A stretch of 64,000 bases of DNA from Pseudoduganella guangdongensis (GTDB lineage: Bacteria > Pseudomonadota > Gammaproteobacteria > Burkholderiales > Burkholderiaceae_D). Every line of letters starts with the position of its first letter. Position 1 is the first letter of the stretch. Shown one piece after another: positions 58,861 through 64,000 of the stretch. Below the pieces are notes generated by a model. That model was given only the letters and a program-made list of their open reading frames with translations. It was not told the DNA's origin and did not search any database. The stretch is taken from the NCBI RefSeq assembly GCF_009857475.1, contig NZ_WWCJ01000023.1:23335-87334 (forward strand), written 5' to 3'. Position numbers and translations under genes: made by a program.

Positions 58861-58925
58861 GGCAAATCATAGCAGTCCCGGACAATTGCATTAAACTACC
58901 TGAAATACGACAGGAGCCATCCCCC

Positions 58926-60635
58926 ATGAGCGACACTGAAGTCATTTCCACGCCGTCCAGCCTGGAAAGCCGCAGGCATCAATTCAACCCGGTGCTGACC
59001 GCGCAGGAAATCAAGCGCCTGCACCGTTTCGGCACGGTGCGCCAGTACGCGCGCGGCGTGCGCATCCTGGAGGCGGGGCATACCTGCTTCGGCATGCTGG
59101 TCACGCTGAAGGGCACCATCACCATCTGCAAATACGATGGCCTGGGCAATTCGGAATTCCTGACCGAGCATGGCCCGGGCGAATTCACGGCCGAGGTATC
59201 GCAGCTGTCCGGCCGCCCTTCCCTGGTCAATGCCACCGCCCAGGACGACGTGGAAGTGCTGGAAGTGTCGCCCGAGAACCTGCGCGCGCTGGTGATCGCC
59301 GAGGCGGAGCTGGGCGAGCGCATCGTGCGCGCCCTGATCCTGCGCCGGGTTGGCCTGCTGGAGTCGGAGGGCGGCGGCCTGCTGCTGGTCGCCCCGCCGG
59401 GCAACGCGGCCTTGTTCCACCTGCAGTCCTTCTTGCGCAGCAATGGCTACCCTTACCGCATCCTCGATCCGAAAAGCGACGAGCAGGCGCAGGCCCTGTG
59501 CGAGTACTACCAGCCCGGCCCGGACGACTGGCCGCTGGTGGTGTGCCCGGACGGCGTGGTGAAAAAGAACCCGAGCAACGCGGAAGTCGGCTACTGCATC
59601 GGCCTTTTGCCGGAGATCGAGGACAAGCTGTGGGACGTGGTGGTGGTGGGCGCCGGACCGGCCGGCCTGGCAACGTCGGTGTACGCCGGTTCGGAAGGCT
59701 TGTCGGTGCTGGCGCTCGAACAGCGCGCCTATGGCGGCCAGGCGGCAGCCAGCGCGCGCATTGAAAACTACCTCGGCTTCCCGACCGGCATATCCGGCGG
59801 CGCGCTGGCCGGCCGCGCCTTTGTGCAGGCGCAGAAGTTCGGGGTGGAAGTGGCGATCCCGGCGCCAGCCACGCGCCTGCTGTGCGACAGCTGGCCGCTG
59901 CGGGTGGAAATCGACGGCGGCCAGGTCGTGCGCGCCAAATCCGTGGTGCTGGCCAGCGGCGCGCGCTACAAGCGCCCCGACCTGCCGAACATCAGCGAAT
60001 TTGAAGGGCGCGGCATCTACTTCTGGGCCTCGCCGATCGAGGCCAAGCTGTGCAAGTCGGAGGAAGTGGTGCTGGTGGGCGGCGGCAATTCCGCCGGCCA
60101 GGCGGCGGTATTCCTGGCCAGCCATGCGGCCAAGGTGCATATGGTGATTCGCGGCGACGGCCTGAAGGCCACCATGTCCACCTACCTGATCGACCGCATC
60201 AAGGCCATGCCGAACATCGAGCTGCACACGCATACCGAGATCGTGGCGCTGGAGGGCAATGACGACGGCTTGTCGCGCGTGACCTTCCGCTGCAAGGATA
60301 CCGGCGAGGTCGATAGCTGCGATGTCTGCCGCCTGTTCCTGTTCATCGGCGCCGACCCGAATACGGCCTGGCTGGCCGACTGCGGCGTGGAGGTCGATGC
60401 GCAGGGCTTTATCCGCACCGGCTTCGACGCGATCAAGGACCAGTGCCGCGCCAAGATGACGCTGGCCGACGCGCCGCAGCGCGCGCCGCTGGAAACCAGC
60501 GTGCCGGGCGTGTTCGCCATCGGCGACGTGCGCTCCGGCTCCACCAAGCGCGTGGCGGCGGGCGTGGGCGAAGGCGCGGCGGTGGTGTCGCAGATTCACG
60601 CCTTCCTGGCGCAGCTGCCCGTCACAGCCCCTTGA
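58926..60635 (+). CDS. cyclic-nucleotide-binding-domain FAD oxidoreductase (thioredoxin-reductase fold, no CxxC)
   Basis: A 569-residue fusion. About residues 28-140 are a cNMP/CRP-type domain (YARGVRILEAGHTCFGML and GEFTAEVSQLSGR). An unassigned link of about 80 residues (LLVAPPGNAALFHLQS) follows. The flavoprotein part has the FAD site VVVGAGPAGLATSVYAG near 240, YGGQAAASARIENYLGFP, an NAD(P) loop VVLVGGGNSAGQAAVFLA and the FAD motif FAIGDVRSG near 535. The redox CxxC of thioredoxin reductases is missing (FWASPIEAKLC stands there). AGGAG precedes ATG. It probably reduces something other than thioredoxin and may be controlled by a nucleotide. Confidence 0.88.
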   Translation: MSDTEVISTPSSLESRRHQFNPVLTAQEIKRLHRFGTVRQYARGVRILEAGHTCFGMLVTLKGTITICKYDGLGNSEFLTEHGPGEFTAEVSQLSGRPSLVNATAQDDVEVLEVSPENLRALVIAEAELGERIVRALILRRVGLLESEGGGLLLVAPPGNAALFHLQSFLRSNGYPYRILDPKSDEQAQALCEYYQPGPDDWPLVVCPDGVVKKNPSNAEVGYCIGLLPEIEDKLWDVVVVGAGPAGLATSVYAGSEGLSVLALEQRAYGGQAAASARIENYLGFPTGISGGALAGRAFVQAQKFGVEVAIPAPATRLLCDSWPLRVEIDGGQVVRAKSVVLASGARYKRPDLPNISEFEGRGIYFWASPIEAKLCKSEEVVLVGGGNSAGQAAVFLASHAAKVHMVIRGDGLKATMSTYLIDRIKAMPNIELHTHTEIVALEGNDDGLSRVTFRCKDTGEVDSCDVCRLFLFIGADPNTAWLADCGVEVDAQGFIRTGFDAIKDQCRAKMTLADAPQRAPLETSVPGVFAIGDVRSGSTKRVAAGVGEGAAVVSQIHAFLAQLPVTAP

Positions 60636-60717
60636 AGCGGTAGTGAAAGCGCTGGCTGACCGGCAGCCTTGTGGCATGCCCGCGCAGTGAGAGCCACAGC
60701 GCGTTATCGCCGTCCGG

Positions 60718-61617
60718 CTAGCGGCGGTCGAACATCCTGCCGCTGGCATCCTGCGCAAGCCAGGCGAATCCGCTGCCGTCCAGGAAGCTGGGCGCTGACC
60801 CGCCCTGCAGCATGGCAATGGTACTGGCGCTGCCCGCCGCCACCGCCAGCGGCGCCAACACGCTGACCGAGCGCCAGTGCGTGACCGGCCGGCCACTGCG
60901 CGGATCAAGGACATGGCAGTAGCGGCGCCCATCCAGTTCGAAGAAGCGCTCATAGTCCCCCGACGTGGCCAGCGCGCCCTCCGCAATATCGATGGAAGCA
61001 ATTGTGCGGCCCGCATCGCGCGGGTCCTGGATGCCGATGCGCCACGGACGGCCGTCCGCCTGCGGACCGAGCACGCGCATATCGCCGCCCAGGTTCACAT
61101 AGCCCTGCCGCACGCCCTGCTTCAGCAACAGCGCCGCGGCGCGGTCCGCCGCATACTCTTTACCGAAACCGCCAAAGTCCAGCTCCATCCCCGCCACGGG
61201 CAGCCGGACCGCCGCCGCGCCAGCGCCCGCAAGGCGCTCCACGTGTTGCCAGCCGACCAGTTCCAGGAGGGGCGCCAGCTCTTCGCTTGAGGGCAGGTGC
61301 GGCTGGTGGAAGTCCCAAGCGCGGCGCAGCACGCCAGAAGTAATGTCGAACAGCCCATCGCTGAGGGAATGCAATTGCGCGGCATAATCCAGCAAACCCG
61401 CTGCCTCGCCATCCAGCGCCACCCACTGGCCGCTGCCAGCAGACGCATTGATCCGCCCCACCACGCTGTCGGCACGGTAACGCGAATAGGCGCGCTCGAT
61501 ACGCAGAACCTCGTCGATGGCGGGTTGCGCCAGCGCGCGTGCCGCCGCCGCGCTGGGCGCGCACAACATCACCTGGCACGGCGACGCCATGGCCGTGAAT
61601 TCAACTTCCCAGGTCAC
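60718..61617 (-). CDS. apbE: FAD:protein FMN transferase (ApbE-like)
   Basis: A 299-residue periplasmic-type transferase that attaches FMN covalently to Ser/Thr of acceptor proteins. MASPCQVML near residue 11, LDFGGFGKEYAADRA (FAD site) and GDMRVLG-like sequences, plus the metal-binding end ASTIAMLQGG, are family features. I take GTG at 61617: it makes a GTGA overlap with the DUF3570 stop and gives VTWEVEFTAMASPC, normal for this group; an ATG at 61584 would cut the first strand. It ends the TlpA-DUF4266-DUF3570 set. No classical FMN-acceptor protein is adjacent. Confidence 0.88.
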   Translation of the reverse strand: MTWEVEFTAMASPCQVMLCAPSAAAARALAQPAIDEVLRIERAYSRYRADSVVGRINASAGSGQWVALDGEAAGLLDYAAQLHSLSDGLFDITSGVLRRAWDFHQPHLPSSEELAPLLELVGWQHVERLAGAGAAAVRLPVAGMELDFGGFGKEYAADRAAALLLKQGVRQGYVNLGGDMRVLGPQADGRPWRIGIQDPRDAGRTIASIDIAEGALATSGDYERFFELDGRRYCHVLDPRSGRPVTHWRSVSVLAPLAVAAGSASTIAMLQGGSAPSFLDGSGFAWLAQDASGRMFDRR

Positions 61618-62732
61618 CACGTGCGAACCGCCCCCATCTGCCACGAGCGCGCATCGAAGCGCGCCAGGCCCGGGCTGCCCTCGCCCGACCAGCGCCAGGA
61701 CGACAGCTGGCGATACTGCTCCGCCTTGATATAGGCCGTCCAGCCGCCACCGACCTCGCGCGCCACTTTCAAGCCCAGGGTGGCGGCGCCGAATGCCGCC
61801 ATTCGCTGGTCCGGCGTCATGAAGGCGGTGCTGCCGAACACGTAATCGGCGGGGAATGGCGGTCCAAGCAAACGGTGATAGGCCGCGTCGTAATAGAAGT
61901 CCGCCGCCGATTGCGTGTATAGGCGCAGGGTCGGCGTCAGCACCCAGCCGCCCGGCAATGGGCGCTCGTACTCGGCGCCTGCGGTATGCGCGCGGATGCC
62001 GAAGCTGTCGCGGAAAAAGCGGTAATGCAAGCGCAACGCCGCAGCATGGTCCAGCGCATGATTCCAGCGCAGCAGCAGCGCATCCGTATCGCGTTCGCGC
62101 GGGCGGTTGTCGATATTCTTGTAAGGATCGGAGTAGTAGCCGCGCCCCCGGCTGCGCGTATAGTCGGCCTTCACCACATCGCGCTTGCCCAGCACCTGCT
62201 CCAGGCCCAGCATGACTTCCGTCGTATGCCGCCGCTCGCCCGCCACGCGCAGGTTGACCGGCGAGATCGTATCGTTCGAGACGCCAAATCCTACTGCAGC
62301 GATGGTGTTGCGATCCTCGCTGGAGAGCGAAGCGGACAACGAAAAGGCGCGCGAGCGGTAGTCGTTTTCGTTCGAGACCGCCGCGCCCAGGCCCAGCGTG
62401 GCGTGGCCGAAGTAGCGCGTCACCCGCACATCGCCGGCCTTGCGCTTCTCGTCCATACGCGAAGCGCCGCTGATGGCGGTATGGTACTTCGGCGTGGCGC
62501 CGGACAGATGGTCCAGCACCGCCCCGCCCTCCACCAGCCACTTGCCTGCCAGCGGCAGGCTCACATGCAGCGCCGGCGAATTCACCTTGACCCGCTGCAG
62601 GCCCGGCTGCTGGTCGCGATAGTGCAGGAAGCCCACGCTAAGGGTACTGTAGTCCGGCAGCGCCTGGGCCTGCGCATCGAGCCCCGGCAAAGCCAGGGCC
62701 GCCAGCATCAGCTTACCGCCCTGCGCCGCCAT
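61614..62732 (-). CDS. DUF3570 predicted outer-membrane beta-barrel protein
   Basis: A 372-residue exported protein. A signal peptide covers about the first 21 residues (ends AQAQA). The rest alternates polar and hydrophobic residues with many aromatic strand ends (FSLSASLSSED, VKADYTRSRGRGYYSD, LRLHYRFF, WTAYIKAEQYRQLSS) as in a beta-barrel. This matches DUF3570. TGATG joins it to the upstream lipoprotein gene; a GTG at 62741 is possible. It is coupled to apbE by a GTGA overlap. Function is unknown; the fixed grouping suggests a redox export role. Confidence 0.85.
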   Translation of the reverse strand: MAAQGGKLMLAALALPGLDAQAQALPDYSTLSVGFLHYRDQQPGLQRVKVNSPALHVSLPLAGKWLVEGGAVLDHLSGATPKYHTAISGASRMDEKRKAGDVRVTRYFGHATLGLGAAVSNENDYRSRAFSLSASLSSEDRNTIAAVGFGVSNDTISPVNLRVAGERRHTTEVMLGLEQVLGKRDVVKADYTRSRGRGYYSDPYKNIDNRPRERDTDALLLRWNHALDHAAALRLHYRFFRDSFGIRAHTAGAEYERPLPGGWVLTPTLRLYTQSAADFYYDAAYHRLLGPPFPADYVFGSTAFMTPDQRMAAFGAATLGLKVAREVGGGWTAYIKAEQYRQLSSWRWSGEGSPGLARFDARSWQMGAVRTW

Positions 62733-62944
62733 CAGTTGCACCCGCAGCCGCCGCCGCCGACGCTGCCCGCGCCGAAGGCCGCCTCACGGCTGTCATAGGT
62801 ATGCGCCGCAAAGCGCCCCTCCACCCGGTTCGCATCGAAGCGCATATTCGGCTGCGCCAGCGCGCCCTTTTCCCACGGCTGCACCGGTGATTGCGCACAG
62901 CCCGCCAACAGCAAAGCCGCCAGCGCGGCCGATAGTCGTCGCAT
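62732..62944 (-). CDS. DUF4266 small lipoprotein
   Basis: A 70-residue lipoprotein. The lipobox LLAGC puts the lipidated Cys at residue 16. The mature part has QPWEKGALAQPNMRFD, a family-typical stretch, and ends in a Gly/Cys-rich tail (GSVGGGGCGCN). The two C-terminal Cys could bind metal or form a redox pair. It starts 9 nt after the thioredoxin-like gene stop and overlaps DUF3570 at TGATG. No FMN-acceptor motif of the known DgxtsA[T/S] type is visible. Confidence 0.85.
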   Translation of the reverse strand: MRRLSAALAALLLAGCAQSPVQPWEKGALAQPNMRFDANRVEGRFAAHTYDSREAAFGAGSVGGGGCGCN

Positions 62945-62953
62945 GATCGCCTC

Positions 62954-63421
62954 CTATTTCTGTTGCAAGGCAGCGCGGATACGCTCTTCCACCCGGCCCG
63001 CGTCCGCATCATTGAAACCCGTATGCAGCCAAAGCAGCTGGCCATCCCGCCCCACCAGGGCGCTGCTAGGCATACCTTTGATGGCATAGGCCCTGGCGAT
63101 GGCGCCGGCAGGATCGTAAGCAATGGTGAATTGCGCCGGCACCTTGGCCAGGAAGGCCGCCGCGTCCTCGCGTTCTTCATCAAGATTAATGGCCACCACC
63201 TGCAAGCCCTCGGCGCCGAAGCGCTGCTGCAGTTGATTCATCCAGGGGAAAGAGCGCTTGCACGGGCCGCACCAGGAGGCCCAGAAATCGACATACACCA
63301 CCTTGCCGCGCAGGTCGGCCAGGCGGGCGCCGGGCAAGTCGAAGGGAGGCGCGGGGGCGGCGAGCGCCGCGTGGCCGGCGAGCGCAAGCGCCGCGCCGGC
63401 GAGTGGTGACTGGAGCTTCAT
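62954..63421 (-). CDS. TlpA-like periplasmic thiol-disulfide protein
   Basis: A 155-residue thioredoxin-fold protein with a signal peptide (about 1-22). The active site is Cys51-Gly-Pro-Cys54 in FWASWCGPCKRSFPWM, the cis-Pro is in KGMPSSALV. The ATG at 63421 begins a clean signal sequence; an ATG 12 codons upstream would place polar residues before it. It leads the DUF4266-DUF3570-ApbE group and should supply or remove electrons for that lipoprotein/barrel system. Such TlpA proteins normally reduce disulfides in the periplasm. Confidence 0.9.
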   Translation of the reverse strand: MKLQSPLAGAALALAGHAALAAPAPPFDLPGARLADLRGKVVYVDFWASWCGPCKRSFPWMNQLQQRFGAEGLQVVAINLDEEREDAAAFLAKVPAQFTIAYDPAGAIARAYAIKGMPSSALVGRDGQLLWLHTGFNDADAGRVEERIRAALQQK

Positions 63422-63520
63422 TGAGCAGGCGTCCCTATTCAAGTTCGACCAAACCATCCATGACCATCTTAGCGCTGGTCAGGCGGCAAGGCAAACAGAA
63501 AGCGGCGCCTGCCTGCAGGC

Positions 63521-63829
63521 TTACTTGCGAGCCGCTTCCTTACGTGGCGCGGCAGCGCCGTCGCGCGCCTTGCCATTGACCATCAATCCCGCTTCAGACA
63601 GCTTGATGGCATTCTTCTCGCCGATACCCTTCACGCGCTGCTCGAAATCGGCCCAATCCTTAAACTCCCCCTTGGCCCGCTCTGCCATGATGGCTTTCGA
63701 CTTGGCCGGACCGATTCCCTTGACGCTATCCAGCGCCGCCTGGTCAGCCTTATTGACATCGACCTGGGCCAACGCCATGCCCATGCAAGCCACCAGCGTG
63801 GCGACGGCGAGCAACAGTTTCCTGATCAT
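63521..63829 (-). CDS. ComEA-like helix-hairpin-helix DNA-binding protein
   Basis: A 102-residue exported protein. The signal peptide covers about residues 1-21 (ends ALA). VDVNKADQAALDSVKGIG and GEFKDWADFEQRVKGIGEK form the two halves of a helix-hairpin-helix pair typical of ComEA, followed by a short basic tail. TGGAGGC lies before the ATG. ComEA binds incoming DNA in the periplasm for natural transformation; no other competence genes are in the window, and many bacteria carry several such short proteins. It is 99 nt downstream-side from the TlpA gene. Confidence 0.87.
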   Translation of the reverse strand: MIRKLLLAVATLVACMGMALAQVDVNKADQAALDSVKGIGPAKSKAIMAERAKGEFKDWADFEQRVKGIGEKNAIKLSEAGLMVNGKARDGAAAPRKEAARK

Positions 63830-63959
63830 GATTGCCTCCAAAAGTGGACGCGAGACGACCTCGCCCAGCCACAACGCAGCCAGCGCATTCCGGCTGACAT
63901 AGCCTGCGCTCGGTTTGAGGTAGATCAAAGAAGAACCGGTGCCAGGTCTGTCATTCGGA

Positions 63960-64000
63960 CACGGGCCCGGCAGTAGGCTGCGCCTACTGCCGGGCCCGTG
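63960..64000. repeat. perfect 19-bp-arm hairpin at the right edge
   Basis: CACGGGCCCGGCAGTAGGC pairs fully with its complement at 63982-64000 around TGC. It may extend past the window. Just left lies GGTCTGTCATTCGGACA, which carries a small TGTC/GACA palindrome. It could be a terminator for a gene to the right or a dispersed repeat. In 63830-63959 I see no gene. Confidence 0.75.

Noticed and set aside
1..64000. tRNA, rRNA, transposase, integrase or phage genes
   Set aside because: I searched by eye for cloverleaf-like ends, IS-type inverted repeats with transposase motifs and phage structural proteins and saw none.

Overview
The window is chromosomal DNA of a GC-rich betaproteobacterium, most likely an Oxalobacteraceae member of the Massilia/Duganella/Telluria type. 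The evidence is the order exbB-exbD-lpxK-trm112-kdsB-adk beside xseA-sodB, a PEP-CTERM secreted protein, TonB-dependent receptors, a cobalamin riboswitch, and short intergenic palindromes with GGGG/CCCC or GGGTC/GACCC cores. The assignment is inferred from gene content and style, not from a database search. I see no transposase, integrase, phage gene, CRISPR array, rRNA or tRNA.

Layout. 0-5.9 kb: De Ley-Doudoroff galactonate catabolism (partial lactonase, dgoD, LysR regulator, dgoK, dgoA) and a sodium/sugar symporter. 6-7.3 kb: a periplasmic histidine phosphatase and a TLDc-like PEP-CTERM protein. 7.3-15 kb: a seven-gene minus-strand operon for aerobic 2-aminobenzoate (anthranilate) breakdown as CoA thioesters. 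15-20 kb: a response regulator without DNA-binding domain and a 1398-residue propeller hybrid kinase. 20-24.5 kb: patatin phospholipase, gamma-glutamyltransferase, a type II 3-hydroxyacyl-CoA dehydrogenase and a small secreted protein. 24.5-30.7 kb: proton-pumping pyrophosphatase, adenylate kinase and the lipid A/KDO genes with ExbBD. 30.7-31.6 kb: a gene-free, AT-richer array of six degenerate repeats carrying DnaA-box-like motifs. 31.6-36.4 kb: xseA, sodB, a membrane protein, an alcohol dehydrogenase and its divergent LysR regulator.

36.3-40.6 kb: a Fur-box-preceded iron uptake operon (TonB receptor, two small membrane proteins, PepSY reductase-like protein). 40.7-45.1 kb: an acidic disordered protein, a MarR regulator with an FNR-type site, dsbA, and a riboswitch-controlled B12 receptor. 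45.2-51.6 kb: an M1-like metallopeptidase with a membrane partner, an extradiol dioxygenase, a ribosome-assembly GTPase, a secreted double TonB_C protein and a histone-deacetylase-like hydrolase. 51.7-56.7 kb: a tightly overlapping MoxR-DUF58-transglutaminase-MltB operon. 57-64 kb: a small HTH protein, cysM, a GNAT acetyltransferase, a cNMP-domain flavoprotein, a TlpA-DUF4266-DUF3570-ApbE cluster, a ComEA-like protein and a perfect 19-bp hairpin at the right edge.

Most genes are ordinary housekeeping or catabolic functions. The strongest unexplained signals are the repeat array at 30.78-31.50 kb, with its fixed 43-44-nt internal spacing, and the flavin-transferase/thioredoxin/barrel cluster at 60.7-63.4 kb, which has no visible FMN acceptor. 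Functions are assigned by reading motifs in the translated sequence; no alignment or search was run.
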